A DNA stretch of 64,000 bases from Lysobacter_C sp966210725 (GCA_966210725.1 CBIHLN010000002.1:13932-77931); one strand, 5' to 3'; positions 33,686 to 43,231 are shown, counted from the first letter of the stretch. The notes: generated from the sequence alone by a model not told the origin. Numbers and translations are program-made.

Positions 33686-36487
33686 ATGCTCGAACTCCTG
33701 CTAGCCCTGCCGTTTCTCATGGCCATCTGGGTGTTGCTTGCGCGCAATGTCTCGCGGCGGATGACGGCGTGGCTGGCAGGTGCGGCACCGCTGGCGGGCC
33801 TGGCGATCCTGGTCGCATTGACGCCCGCCGTGCTCGGCGGCGAGGTGCCGCAGGTCAGCCATCCGTGGATCGAGCCGTTGGGCCTGGCGTTCTCGCTGCG
33901 GCTGGACGGGCTGGCGTGGATGTTCGCGACGATGGTGCTGGCCATCGGCGCGCTGGTGGTGATGTACGCGCGCTACTACCTGGATGCGCGCGAGGACGCG
34001 CCGAAGTTCTTCGCCTACCTGCTGCTGTTCATGGGCGCGATGCTCGGCATGGTGCTGGCCGGCAACCTGCTGCTGCTGGCGGTGTTCTGGGAGCTGACCT
34101 CGATCAGCTCGTTCCTGCTGATTGGCTACTGGTCGCACGACCGCGAGGCCCGCGAGGGCGCGCGCATGGCGCTGACCATCACCGGCGCCGGCGGCCTGGC
34201 CCTGCTGGGCGGCGTGATCCTGATCGGCCAAGTGGTGGGCAGCTACGAGCTGGACGCGGTGTTCGCCGCGCGCGAGGCCATCCAGGCCGCGCCCACCTAC
34301 CCGGCCATCCTGGCGCTGGTGCTGGCGGGCATCTTCACCAAGAGCGCGCAGTTCCCGTTCCACTTCTGGCTGCCGCACGCGATGGCCGCGCCCACGCCGG
34401 TGTCGGCCTACCTGCATTCGGCGACGATGGTGAAGGCCGGCGTGTTCCTGCTGGCGCGGCTGCACCCGGCGTTGGCCGGCACGGAAATGTTCTTCTACGT
34501 GGTCAGCAGCGTCGGTGCAGCGACCCTGCTGGTGGGTGCGTGGAACGCGATCTTCCAGCACGACCTCAAGGGCCTGCTGGCGTATTCGACGATCTCGCAC
34601 CTGGGCCTGATCACGCTGCTGTTCGGGTTGTCCACGCCGCTGGCGGTGGTGGCGGGCCTGTTCCACATCCTCAACCACGCCACGTTCAAGGCGTCGCTGT
34701 TCATGGCCGCGGGCATCATCGACCACGAGACCGGCACCCGCGACATGCGCCGGCTCGGCAACCTGCGCGGGCTGCTGCCGATCACCAGCGCACTGGCGAT
34801 CATCGCCACGCTGGCGATGGCGGGCATCCCGCTGCTCAACGGCTTCCTGTCCAAGGAGATGTTCTTCGCGCAGGCGCTGGAAGTGCCCAGCGACACGATG
34901 CGCGTCGTGGTGACGGTGGCGGCGTTCCTGGCCGGCATCCTGGGCGTGGCCTACAGCCTGCGGTTCGTGCACGACACCTTCTTCGGCGACGGCCCGCGCG
35001 CGGTGGACCGCGAGGTCCACGAGCCGCCGCGCTTCATGCGTGCGCCGGTCGGCATCCTGGTGGTCGTGTGCCTGGCGGTGGGCATCGCACCGGCGTGGAC
35101 CATCGCCCCCGCGCTGGAAGCGGCCGCGCGCGGCGTGCTGGGCGCGGACCTGCCCGAATACAGCCTGGCGCTGTGGCACGGCTTCAACCTGCCGCTGCTG
35201 ATGAGCCTGGGCGGTATCGTCGGCGGCGTGGTCCTGTACTTCGGGCTGCGGCGGCTGTTCAACGTCCACGCCATCGCGCGCCGCGCGTTCGGCCGGCACC
35301 TGTTCCGCATCAACACGCGCGCGGTGCTGGGCGTGGCCCGTCGCTTCACGTTCAAGGTCACCAACGGCAGCCTGCAGCGCTCGCTGTGGTGGGTGGTGGT
35401 GGCCGTCGTCGCGCTCGGCCTGGTGCCCGCGGTGCCCGCCCTGCTGGCGTCGGTACAGGCCGGTGCCGGCCAACCGATGCCGCCGATCGGCTGGGCGCTG
35501 TGCGTGCTGCTGCTGGCGGCCACCGCCGCGACGGTCGCGCTGCACCGGCAACGGCTGGTGGCGCTGATCGTCGTCGGCGCGGTGGGGCTCGGCGTCAGCG
35601 TGGTGTTCGTGTTCCTGTCGGCGCCGGACCTGGCGCTGACGCAGCTGCTGGTGGAGATGGTCACCGTCGCGCTGATGCTGCTGGCGCTGAACTACCTGCC
35701 GCAGGAGTCTTTGAAGTCCAACACCCGCGCGCGGCGCTGGCGCGATGCCGCCATCGCACTGGTCGCGGGCACCGGCATTGGCGGGCTGGCCTACGCGATG
35801 ATGACGCGCCCGGCCGACACCATCGCCGGTGAGCTGCTGGCGCGCTCGCTGCCCGAGGGCTACGGCAGCAACGTGGTCAACGTGATCCTGGTGGACTTCC
35901 GCGGTTTCGACACGCTTGGCGAGATCACCGTGTTCGGCATCGCCGGCCTGGTCGTGCATGCCCTGTTGCGGCGTGCGCGCATCGCCGCAACGGAGGTCAT
36001 CCCCGGCGAACCCGACCGCCTGCCGATGCCCGCGAACCTCAGCCACCTGTTGTTCCCCTTCGCGCTGGCGGTGTCGGCCTACCTGTTCCTGCGCGGGCAT
36101 AACCAGCCCGGCGGCGGCTTCATCGCGGGCCTGGTGCTGGCGATCCCGCTGCTGCTGCAGTACGTGCTGCTGGGCAGCCGGCACGTGGAATCGCGCATGG
36201 GCTTCGACTACACGCGATGGATCGGCATCGGCCTGATCATCGCGCTGCTCACCGGCATCGCGCCGATGGTGCTGTACGGCCTGCCCTTCCTGACCAGCGG
36301 CCACGCCGAGCCGCGCCTGCCGCTGATCGGTGAGGTGCCATTGGCCAGCGCGATGGGCTTCGATATCGGCGTGTACCTGGTGGTGTTCGGCGGCGCGATG
36401 CTGATCCTGTCGATGATGGGCACGGTCAAGCCGCCGAAGGCCCGAAAACGCGCCGTGGCGGTGCCAGCCAGGGCGGAGGCGTCGTGA
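33686..36487 (+). CDS. mrpA: Mrp Na+/H+ antiporter subunit A fused to subunit B
   Basis: A 933-residue polytopic membrane protein. Residues about 1-520 form the ND5-like proton-channel domain (ELTSISSFLLIGYWSHDREA, SAQFPFHFWLPHAMAAPTPV, LLAYSTISHLGLITLL). The next part is the MrpA C-terminal region (LTQLLVEMVTVALMLLALNY, DFRGFDTLGEITVFGIAGL). The last 150 residues are an MnhB domain (FLRGHNQPGGGFIAGLVLAI). The A+B fusion is the arrangement of group-2 mrp operons (mrpA'CDEFG). ATG 33686 has TGGGAG 4 nt upstream. It works with C-G in Na+ and pH homeostasis at the inner membrane. Confidence 0.92.
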   Translation: MLELLLALPFLMAIWVLLARNVSRRMTAWLAGAAPLAGLAILVALTPAVLGGEVPQVSHPWIEPLGLAFSLRLDGLAWMFATMVLAIGALVVMYARYYLDAREDAPKFFAYLLLFMGAMLGMVLAGNLLLLAVFWELTSISSFLLIGYWSHDREAREGARMALTITGAGGLALLGGVILIGQVVGSYELDAVFAAREAIQAAPTYPAILALVLAGIFTKSAQFPFHFWLPHAMAAPTPVSAYLHSATMVKAGVFLLARLHPALAGTEMFFYVVSSVGAATLLVGAWNAIFQHDLKGLLAYSTISHLGLITLLFGLSTPLAVVAGLFHILNHATFKASLFMAAGIIDHETGTRDMRRLGNLRGLLPITSALAIIATLAMAGIPLLNGFLSKEMFFAQALEVPSDTMRVVVTVAAFLAGILGVAYSLRFVHDTFFGDGPRAVDREVHEPPRFMRAPVGILVVVCLAVGIAPAWTIAPALEAAARGVLGADLPEYSLALWHGFNLPLLMSLGGIVGGVVLYFGLRRLFNVHAIARRAFGRHLFRINTRAVLGVARRFTFKVTNGSLQRSLWWVVVAVVALGLVPAVPALLASVQAGAGQPMPPIGWALCVLLLAATAATVALHRQRLVALIVVGAVGLGVSVVFVFLSAPDLALTQLLVEMVTVALMLLALNYLPQESLKSNTRARRWRDAAIALVAGTGIGGLAYAMMTRPADTIAGELLARSLPEGYGSNVVNVILVDFRGFDTLGEITVFGIAGLVVHALLRRARIAATEVIPGEPDRLPMPANLSHLLFPFALAVSAYLFLRGHNQPGGGFIAGLVLAIPLLLQYVLLGSRHVESRMGFDYTRWIGIGLIIALLTGIAPMVLYGLPFLTSGHAEPRLPLIGEVPLASAMGFDIGVYLVVFGGAMLILSMMGTVKPPKARKRAVAVPARAEAS

Positions 36488-36662
36488 TGCGACGGCCTGC
36501 CCTGCAACGTCATCCGGCTTTCAGCCCCCTCGAGTCAAGGGGGCGACATCAACGCGCAGCGGTGATGTCGGGGTTCGGGAGGGCTGCGGGAGCCGCAATG
36601 CGCAACGCGCCGTCCGGACGGCGGCAGGCCCCCGGCACGCCCACGCGCCGAGGACTCGCCTA
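36488..36662 (+). other. Intercistronic gap with two tandem hairpins inside the mrp operon
   Basis: This 175-bp gap is unusual because all later mrp genes overlap. It holds a perfect 7-bp stem (GCCCCCT/AGGGGGC) at 36524-36544 and directly after it a second 7-bp stem (GACATCA/TGATGTC) at 36545-36569. No T run follows. No ORF is evident. Confidence 0.7.
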
Positions 36663-37010
36663 GTGGAACTCGCGCTCGCCCTCGTCATCGGCGCACTGAC
36701 GGCCGCCGGCGTCTACCTGCTGCTGCGTTCGCGCAGCTTCGACATGATCCTCGGCCTGACGCTGCTGTCGTACGCGACCAACCTGCTGATCTTCTCGGCC
36801 GGCCGCCTGGTGGTCGGCAAGCCGCCGGTGGTCAGACCGGGCCTGGACACGACGCTGGCGAACTACACCGACCCGCTGCCGCAGGCGCTGGTGCTGACCG
36901 CCATCGTGATTGCGTTCGCCATGACGGCGGTGACGATCGTGGTGGCGATGCGCAGCCGCGCCGACAACGGCGATGACCACGTCGATGCCGGCGGCGAGGG
37001 GATGCCCTGA
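36663..37010 (+). CDS. mrpC: Mrp antiporter subunit C
   Basis: A 115-residue NuoK-like protein with three membrane helices (ALALVIGALTAAGVYLLLRS, MILGLTLLSYATNLLIFSAG, ALVLTAIVIAFAMTAVTIVV). It starts with GTG 36663, with GAGG about 10 nt upstream. It ends one base into the mrpD start. Confidence 0.9.
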   Translation: MELALALVIGALTAAGVYLLLRSRSFDMILGLTLLSYATNLLIFSAGRLVVGKPPVVRPGLDTTLANYTDPLPQALVLTAIVIAFAMTAVTIVVAMRSRADNGDDHVDAGGEGMP

Positions 37011-38554
37011 TGCTGGAAGCGTTGTCCGCGCACCTGCCGGTGCTGCCGATCCTGTTGCCGCTGCTGTTCGGCGCGGTTGCGCTGATGTTCGAACGCCGCG
37101 GCATCGGGTTGCAGCGGGCCATCGGCTGGACGGGCCTGGCGGCCCTGCTGCTGGCGGTCATGGCGCTGGTCGCCCGGGCCGACACCGGTGCGATCACCTT
37201 CTACCTGCTGGGCGACTGGCCCGCGCGCCTGGGCATCGCGCTGGTGGCCGACCGGCTCAGCGCGGGGCTGGTGCTGACCACCGCCCTGCTGGCGGCGGCG
37301 TGCCTGCTGTATGCCGGTGCGGGCTGGGACCGCCGCGCGCGCCACTTCCATGGCCTGTTCCAGCTGCAGCTGGCCGGCCTTAACGGTGCGTTCCTCACCG
37401 GCGACCTGTTCAACCTGTTCGTGTTCTTCGAGGTGATGCTGATCGCCTCCTACGGCCTGCTGCTCAGCGGCGGGCGCGGGCCGCGGATGCGGGCGGGCCT
37501 GCACTACGTGGTGTTCAACATCACCGCGTCGACGCTGTTCCTGATCGCGCTCGGCCTGCTGTACGGCCTGCTGGGCTCGCTCAACATGGCCGAAATGGGC
37601 GCGCGGGTGGCCGCGCTGGCGCCCGGCGACGTCGCGCTGGTGCGCGCGGCGTCCGGGCTGCTGCTGGTCGTGTTCTGCGCCAAGGCCGCGCTGCTGCCGC
37701 TGTACCTGTGGCTGCCCAACGCCTACGCGCGCGCGCCGGCCGCGGTGGCGGCGCTGTTCGCGATCATGACCAAGGTCGGTGTGTATTCGGTGCTGCGCGT
37801 GTACACGCTGGTGTTCGGCGACGGCCCGGGCGAACTCGCCGGCTGGGCGTGGCCATGGCTGTTCTGGACCGGGCTGCTGACGCTGCTGTTGGCCACGCTC
37901 GGCGCGCTGGCGGCCTCGACGCTGCGCATGCTGGTGGCGTACCTGGTGATCGCGTCGGCGGCCACGCTGTTCGTGGCCTTCGCGCTGGGCACGCCCGCCA
38001 CGATCGGCGCCGGCCTGTACTACCTGATGCACAGCACCTTCGTCACCGCCGGGCTGTTCCTGGTCATGGACCTGATCCGCGGCCAGCGGGGGCGGGCCGG
38101 CGATGCGCTGGACTACGCGGGGCCGCTGCGCCGCAATGCGCCGCTCGGGGTGTTGTTCGGCATCGGCGCGGTCTCGGTGGCGGGCCTGCCGCCGCTGTCG
38201 GGGTTCATCGGCAAGGCCCTGCTGCTGGATGCCGTGCCGGACGGGTACCGGTGGTGGGTGTGGGGCGCCGTGCTGCTGACCAGCCTGCTGACGCTGGTGG
38301 CACTGGCCCGGACCGGCAGCCAGGTGTTCTGGCGTGCCGAGCCATGGCCGGAGGAGGTCCGCCCGCCCTCGCCGCCGCTGCGCGCGCAGTGGGCCGGCGC
38401 CGGGCTGCTGCTGGCCTACGGCATTGCCCTGACGCTGTGGGGCACGCCGGTGGTGCGTTATGCGCAGGCCGCCGCCCAGCAGCTGCTGGAGCCGGCCGTG
38501 TACATGCAGGCCGCGCGTGACCGCACGCCGCAGATCCGGGAGCCCTCGCCATGA
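37010..38554 (+). CDS. mrpD: Mrp antiporter subunit D
   Basis: A 514-residue ND2/ND4-like proton-pumping subunit: LNLFVFFEVMLIASYGLLLS-type helix, the Lys-containing AKAALLPLYLWLPNAYARAP, and ASAATLFVAFALGTPA. The TGATG junction couples it to mrpC. Confidence 0.92.
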   Translation: MLEALSAHLPVLPILLPLLFGAVALMFERRGIGLQRAIGWTGLAALLLAVMALVARADTGAITFYLLGDWPARLGIALVADRLSAGLVLTTALLAAACLLYAGAGWDRRARHFHGLFQLQLAGLNGAFLTGDLFNLFVFFEVMLIASYGLLLSGGRGPRMRAGLHYVVFNITASTLFLIALGLLYGLLGSLNMAEMGARVAALAPGDVALVRAASGLLLVVFCAKAALLPLYLWLPNAYARAPAAVAALFAIMTKVGVYSVLRVYTLVFGDGPGELAGWAWPWLFWTGLLTLLLATLGALAASTLRMLVAYLVIASAATLFVAFALGTPATIGAGLYYLMHSTFVTAGLFLVMDLIRGQRGRAGDALDYAGPLRRNAPLGVLFGIGAVSVAGLPPLSGFIGKALLLDAVPDGYRWWVWGAVLLTSLLTLVALARTGSQVFWRAEPWPEEVRPPSPPLRAQWAGAGLLLAYGIALTLWGTPVVRYAQAAAQQLLEPAVYMQAARDRTPQIREPSP

Positions 38555-39036
38555 AGCGCCTGCTGCCATCGCCGCCCTTGAGCGTGGCCGTGTTCGTGCT
38601 GTGGCTGCTGCTGGTGGGCGACTTCAGCCCGGGCCAGCTCGCACTGGCCGCGGTGATGGCGCTGCTGCTGCCGCTGTTGGCCGGCCTGCTGCAGCCCGAG
38701 CGCGCGCACTTCGGCCGGCTGTGGACGGTGCTGGTGCTCGGTCGCCGCGTGCTGTGGGACATGCTGCTGTCCAACATCGAAGTCGCGCGCCGCATCCTGG
38801 GCCCCGAGCGCTCGCTGACGCCGGGCTTCATCTGGGTGCCGCTGGACCTGCAGAACATCCACGGCATCACCGCGCTGGCCAGCATCATCACCCTGACGCC
38901 GGGCACGCTGTCGGCCGAACTGACCGAAGACCGCCGCCATCTGCTGGTGCACGCGTTCAACCTGAAGGATGCCGACGCGACCGTGGCCGAGATCAAGGCG
39001 CGCTACGAGGCCCCACTGAAGGAGATCTTCCCGTGA
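38551..39036 (+). CDS. mrpE: Mrp antiporter subunit E
   Basis: A 161-residue MnhE-family protein: two or three N-terminal helices (AVFVLWLLLVGDFSPGQLAL), then the conserved ITLTPGTLSAEL and HAFNLKDADATVAEIKARYE. It overlaps mrpD by ATGA. Confidence 0.9.
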   Translation: MKRLLPSPPLSVAVFVLWLLLVGDFSPGQLALAAVMALLLPLLAGLLQPERAHFGRLWTVLVLGRRVLWDMLLSNIEVARRILGPERSLTPGFIWVPLDLQNIHGITALASIITLTPGTLSAELTEDRRHLLVHAFNLKDADATVAEIKARYEAPLKEIFP

Positions 39037-39305
39037 TGACCGACATCGCCGTGCTCGTCGCCCTGCACGTGGTCGGCCTGGCGATGCTGATGAGCCTGTG
39101 GCGGCTGCTGCGCGGGCCCACGGTGCCCGACCGCATCCTGGGCCTGGACACGCTGTACGTGAACACCATCGCCGCGCTGATCCTGTTCGGCATGCACCTG
39201 CGCTCGTCGGTGTTCTTCGAGGCCGCCCTCATCATCGCCATGCTCGGTTTCGTGGGCACCGTGATGCTCAGCAAGTACGTGCTGCGCCGGGACATCGTCG
39301 AATGA
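39036..39305 (+). CDS. mrpF: Mrp antiporter subunit F
   Basis: An 89-residue protein with three helices and the family signature RLLRGPTVPDRILGLDTL. Its ATG overlaps the last base of the mrpE stop (TGATG); an in-frame GTG one codon earlier is an alternative start. Confidence 0.9.
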   Translation: MTDIAVLVALHVVGLAMLMSLWRLLRGPTVPDRILGLDTLYVNTIAALILFGMHLRSSVFFEAALIIAMLGFVGTVMLSKYVLRRDIVE

Positions 39306-39697
39306 GCCCCCTGCTGGACATCGCGCTCACCGCGCTGCTGGCGATCGGCAGCTTCTTCGTGCTGGTCGGCTCGCTGGGGCTGGTCAAGCTGTCGGACTTC
39401 CTCAAGCGCCTGCACGGCCCGACCAAGGCGACCACGCTGGGCGTGGGCTGCATCCTGGTCGCCTCCATCGGGTACCACGCGTGGCTGGGCGAGGGCCTGG
39501 CGCTGGGCCTGCGCGAGATCCTGATCACCGTGTTCCTCTTCATCACCGCACCGATCAGCGCCCACCTGATGGCGCGCGCGGCACTGGCGCTGGACCCGCA
39601 GCAGCGGCCACCGCTGCCGGATGCGCAGACGCCCGACGCGCCGGTGGTGCCGGAGCCTGGCCACGGCGCAGCCGAGCGCGACGCCGACGGCGGTTGA
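39302..39697 (+). CDS. mrpG: Mrp antiporter subunit G
   Basis: A 131-residue PhaG/MnhG-family protein (IGSFFVLVGSLGLVKLSDFL, KRLHGPTKATTLGVGCIL, FLFITAPISAHLMARAA) with a Pro-rich acidic tail. It overlaps mrpF by ATGA and ends the mrpA'CDEFG operon. Confidence 0.9.
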   Translation: MSPLLDIALTALLAIGSFFVLVGSLGLVKLSDFLKRLHGPTKATTLGVGCILVASIGYHAWLGEGLALGLREILITVFLFITAPISAHLMARAALALDPQQRPPLPDAQTPDAPVVPEPGHGAAERDADGG

Positions 39698-39760
39698 ACG
39701 CGAGACGCAAGGCGGGCGAAACAGGCGGGGCCGTACCCCGCGTCCCACCACGCGTATGCG

Positions 39761-40720
39761 TCAGTGGTGCATGACCCACCACTCCAGCAGCACCCAGCCG
39801 GCGAACGCGGCCAGCAACACGCCACCCTCCCGCCGCTCCAGCCGCAGGTCGCCCCGCAGCATCGGCACCAGCATCAGCGCGAACACGAAGGCGGCCGGCC
39901 ACTCCAGACGCACGAATGATGCCGGCACCGGCAGCGGCCGCAGCACGGCCATGCCGCCGACCACCACCAGCAGGTTGAACAGGCTGGCGCCGATGACGTG
40001 GCCCAGCACCATGTCGCCCTGCCCGCGTCGCGCGGCCGCGATGGCGGCGGCGACTTCCGGCAACGCCGTGCCTATGGCGACCGGCAGCAGGCCCAGCAGC
40101 AGCGGACTCATGCCCAGTGCCGGCCCCAGCCCGAGCGCGCCGTCCACGACAAAGCGCGCGCCGTAATACAGCAGGGCGGCGGCAATGGCGAATCGCGCCA
40201 GGTTCAATCCCAGCCCGGCACGCGTCTCGGTGAAGGCCTCGATCTCCGCGCGCAGCTCCGGTGCCACGTCGCGCCGCCGCGTCAGGTCGAACGCCAGCAC
40301 CGCGACGAACGCCACCAGCAGGCCGATGCCTTCGATGCGCGACAGCGTGCCGTCCAGGCCGAGCAACGCCACGACCACCGTGCCTGCGAGCAGCAGCCCC
40401 AGCAGCGGCGAGAGTGCCCGCCAGCGCACCAGCAGCGGCGCCGCCACGGCCGCCGCGCCCAGGGTCAGGCCGATGTTGACCACGTTGCTGCCGACCGCGT
40501 TGCCCAGCGCCAGGCCGGTGTGCCCCTGCCAGACGGCGTGCAGGTTGACCGCCAGTTCCGGCAGCGAGGTCGCGACCGTCACCAGGATCAGGCCGGCGGC
40601 GAACGGCGATGCACCCAGCCGGCGCGACAGGCCGGCCGCACCCTTGATGATCGAATCGCCGCCCAGCGCCAGCAGCAGCACCCCCAATGCGAACCAGCCC
40701 AGCGAAGCCAGCATGTCCAT
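39761..40720 (-). CDS. Calcium/sodium antiporter (CaxA/YrbG type)
   Basis: A 319-residue exchanger of the CaCA superfamily with two alpha repeats: TVATSLPELAVNLHAVWQG with GNAVGSNVVNIGLTLG, and GLLPVAIGTALPEVAAAIAA with GHVIGASLFNLLVV. The ion-coordinating acidic residues (Glu in SLPE and ALPE) are present. It is transcribed toward mrpG, so two cation antiporter units converge here. Confidence 0.88.
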   Translation of the reverse strand: MDMLASLGWFALGVLLLALGGDSIIKGAAGLSRRLGASPFAAGLILVTVATSLPELAVNLHAVWQGHTGLALGNAVGSNVVNIGLTLGAAAVAAPLLVRWRALSPLLGLLLAGTVVVALLGLDGTLSRIEGIGLLVAFVAVLAFDLTRRRDVAPELRAEIEAFTETRAGLGLNLARFAIAAALLYYGARFVVDGALGLGPALGMSPLLLGLLPVAIGTALPEVAAAIAAARRGQGDMVLGHVIGASLFNLLVVVGGMAVLRPLPVPASFVRLEWPAAFVFALMLVPMLRGDLRLERREGGVLLAAFAGWVLLEWWVMHH

Positions 40721-40784
40721 CCCCTTGTGTCCGGTCCCGCGACGGGCCCGCCGCGGGCGATTCTATGCCCAGCCGCGGTGGGGC

Positions 40785-41435
40785 CTAGGAACAGCCCTCG
40801 ACGTAATCCACGTAAGGGGCCACGCCGACGCGCCATTCGGTGACCGTGCCGTCGGCGTCTGTCTCGAACACGATCGCCGCGTCACTGCCGTCCTGGCCGG
40901 TGACCCGCAGGTACTGGCCATCGGTGTATTTGTGCGGGCCCGCCTCGACGCGGCCCGGGTACAGCGCGCGGATCTCGGCCTCGGACATCCCGCGCCGGCC
41001 GCCACCGGGGGCGATGCGGTCCGGGCTTTCGGCCGAATAGCGGACCAGGCGGCCGTCGCCGAACATCAGCGCGAACTGTGCCGGCGTCGCCTGCCCGGCG
41101 GGGCTGAGGTGGAAGCACGCCTCGCCCTCGGCGGGGTTGCCGGCGAGCTCGCCCTCCCATGCCGCGCGCACCTCGTCGGTGGTCATCCCGAACCGGGCGT
41201 CACCGACGCCGTCCATGCGTGCCTCCTGCGGCCCGGTCCCGGTGGACGGGGACGGCGCGGTCGCGGGCGGAACGTCTTCGGCGGGCTGGTCGTCGGCGGG
41301 CTGGTCGTCCACTGCCGGTGCCGCCGCGGGGTCGCCCACGGACGCCGCCGGCTCAACACCGGCGGTGCCGGGTTCGCGACTGCAGGCCGCCAGCGACAAC
41401 GCCAACAGGAGGGGGAGGTACAGGGCGTGACGCAT
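40785..41435 (-). CDS. Predicted lipoprotein with acidic/proline linker
   Basis: A 216-residue protein with a lipoprotein signal (LPLLLALSLAACSRE, lipobox LAAC), a 50-residue Asp/Pro/Ala-rich linker with DQPADDQPAEDVPP repeats, and a folded C-terminal domain (GVGDARFGMTTDEVRAAWEG, MSEAEIRALYPGRVEAGPH). I do not recognise a named family. Two cysteines (CFHLSP and terminal GCS) may form a disulfide in the periplasm. Confidence 0.75.
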   Translation of the reverse strand: MRHALYLPLLLALSLAACSREPGTAGVEPAASVGDPAAAPAVDDQPADDQPAEDVPPATAPSPSTGTGPQEARMDGVGDARFGMTTDEVRAAWEGELAGNPAEGEACFHLSPAGQATPAQFALMFGDGRLVRYSAESPDRIAPGGGRRGMSEAEIRALYPGRVEAGPHKYTDGQYLRVTGQDGSDAAIVFETDADGTVTEWRVGVAPYVDYVEGCS

Positions 41436-41515
41436 GCGCGGACTCCGTGGCGGAATGTGGCGGGGGGACGAATCCGCCGCAGCCTAGCCGCGTCCCGTGA
41501 AGCCGCCGCGAAGCG

Positions 41516-42820
41516 TCAGCCGGCGAAATGCTTCTGCAGGCCGGCCCAGCAGGCCTGGTAGTCGCGCTGGCGGTGCGCGGCGTCGAAGGCCTGCACCGTC
41601 GGCCGGATGACCGCCCGCGACTCGAACATGAAGGCCATCGTGTCGGTGATGACATCGGGCCTGGACAGGTCGGCGCTGCTGGCCTTCTCGAAGGTCGCCG
41701 CATCCGGGCCGTGGCCGGTCATCGAGTTGTGCAGCGAGCAGCCGCCCGGCGCGAAGCCCTCGGCCTTGGCGTCGTACGCGCCGTGCACCAGCCCCATGAA
41801 CTCGCTGGCGATGTTGCGGTGGAACCACGGCGGCCGGAACGTGTCCTGCGCCACCAGCCAGCGCGGCGGGAAGATCACGAAGTCCAGGTTGCTGGTGCCC
41901 GGCGTGTCGCTGGCCGAATGCAGCACCAGGAAGATGCTCGGGTCCGGGTGGTCGAAGCTGATCGAGCCGATGGTGTTGAAGCGGCGCAGGTCGTACTTGT
42001 ACGGCGCGTAGTTGCCGTGCCAGCCGACCACGTCCAGCGGCGAGTGGCCGATGGTGGCGCGCCACAGGTGGCCCTGGAACTTGGCGACCAGTTCGAAGTC
42101 GCCTTCGCGGTCCTCGAAGGCGGCATGCGGCGCCAGGAAGTCGCGCGGGTTGGCCAGGCCGTTGCTGCCGATCGGCCCCAGGTCGGGAAGCCGCAGCATC
42201 GCGCCGAAGTTCTCGCAGACGTAGCCGCGTGCCTGCCCGTCGGGCAACGACACCGCGAAGCGCACGCCGCGCGGGATCACCGCGATCTCCTGCGGCTCGA
42301 CCTCCAGCACGCCCATCTCCGTGGCGATGTGCAGGCGGCCCTGCTGCGGGACGATCAAAAGCTCGCCGTCGGCGTCGTAGAAGAACCGGCCGTCCATGTC
42401 CCGGTTGGCCGCGTACAGGTGCACGCCGATGCCGGTGTGTGCCGTCGGCCCGCCGTTGCCGGCCATGGTGAACAGCCCGTCGACGAAGTCCGTGGGCGCT
42501 TCCGGCAGCGGCAGGGGGTTCCAGCGCAGCTGGTCCGGCGAGACCGGGCCGTCGCAGAAATCGTTGTGGAACGTCGAAACGTCGTCGGCGCGGTAGCGCG
42601 AGAAGGTGCCGTGCATCGCCGCGGGGCGGATCCGGTACAGCCAGCTGCGACGGTTCTCGCTGCGGGGCGCGGTGAACGCGGTACCCGACAGCTGCTCGGC
42701 GTAGAGCCCGTGCGCGACGCGCTGCGGCGAGTTGCGCCCGACCGGCAGCGTGCCTTCAAGCGCCTCGGTGGCGAACTCGTTGCCGAAGCCGGATTGGTAG
42801 CCGTTGCTGGCAATGCTCAT
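41516..42820 (-). CDS. hmgA: Homogentisate 1,2-dioxygenase
   Basis: A 434-residue HmgA: YQSGFGNEFATEALEGTLP at the N-terminus, the iron site in FPPRWLVAQDTFRPPWFHRN and EFMGLVHGAYDAKAEGF, and NSMTGHGPDA near the C-terminus. It opens the ring of homogentisate to maleylacetoacetate. It is downstream of hpd on the same strand, but the two are separated by a 470-bp segment filled by the DUF559 gene and its flanking repeats. Confidence 0.95.
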   Translation of the reverse strand: MSIASNGYQSGFGNEFATEALEGTLPVGRNSPQRVAHGLYAEQLSGTAFTAPRSENRRSWLYRIRPAAMHGTFSRYRADDVSTFHNDFCDGPVSPDQLRWNPLPLPEAPTDFVDGLFTMAGNGGPTAHTGIGVHLYAANRDMDGRFFYDADGELLIVPQQGRLHIATEMGVLEVEPQEIAVIPRGVRFAVSLPDGQARGYVCENFGAMLRLPDLGPIGSNGLANPRDFLAPHAAFEDREGDFELVAKFQGHLWRATIGHSPLDVVGWHGNYAPYKYDLRRFNTIGSISFDHPDPSIFLVLHSASDTPGTSNLDFVIFPPRWLVAQDTFRPPWFHRNIASEFMGLVHGAYDAKAEGFAPGGCSLHNSMTGHGPDAATFEKASSADLSRPDVITDTMAFMFESRAVIRPTVQAFDAAHRQRDYQACWAGLQKHFAG

Positions 42821-42834
42821 TGCGTGGTCACTCT

Positions 42835-43230
42835 TTAGAGCCCCTCTCCCACCGGGAGAGGGGTTGGGGTGAGGGTGCGTTGTGCTGCGTTGTTCCAGAT
42901 CGCTTCGACTACGGCCTCGGGGTTCGTCAACACCTCGTTGCTCCAGAACCGAAGTACATGCAACCCCTGCGATTGCAGGTATCGCGTGCGCGATGCGTCA
43001 GCCTCGTGCGTGTGCTGCGACCCATCCAACTCAATCACCAGCCTGTTGGACAGGCATACGAAGTCGACGATGTAAGGCGGTACCGGGTGCTGCCGTCGGA
43101 ACTTCAGGCCTCCGAGTTGCCTGTTGCGAAGGCACTGCCAAAGTTTTCGCTCGGCGTCCGTCAGGTCCTGTCTCAGCCGGCGGGCGCTTCGTAGGTTCCG
43201 GGTCGGCAGTGGCGGTTTGAAGGTCGGCAT
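42835..43230 (-). CDS. Small DUF559 (Vsr-like PD-(D/E)xK fold) endonuclease
   Basis: A 131-residue protein of the DUF559 family, related to very-short-patch-repair endonucleases. Visible elements are RRLRQDLTDAERKLW, FRRQHPVPPYIVDFV and LVIELDGSQH (Asp56, Glu67, Asp69, His73 as likely active-site residues), then YLQSQGLHVLRFW. The last 14 residues (RTLTPTPLPVGEGL) and the TAA stop are encoded by repeat copy A; the ATG starts 2 bp from repeat copy B. The gene lies inside the hpd-hmgA operon. The function is unknown; a selfish or mobility-linked nuclease is my inference. Confidence 0.85.
   Translation of the reverse strand: MPTFKPPLPTRNLRSARRLRQDLTDAERKLWQCLRNRQLGGLKFRRQHPVPPYIVDFVCLSNRLVIELDGSQHTHEADASRTRYLQSQGLHVLRFWSNEVLTNPEAVVEAIWNNAAQRTLTPTPLPVGEGL
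42838..42879. repeat. Family-2 palindromic repeat, copy A (left flank of the DUF559 gene)
   Basis: A core palindrome (CCCCTCTCCC ACC GGGAGAGGGG) is followed by TTGGGGTGAGGGTGCG. It overlaps the last 14 codons of the DUF559 gene, and is inverted relative to copy B at 43232. Confidence 0.92.
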
Positions 43231-43231
43231 G

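Noticed and set aside
33701..36304. An 867-codon minus-strand frame opposite mrpA
   Set aside because: Gln/Arg/His-rich shadow of a membrane protein gene; no domain seen.
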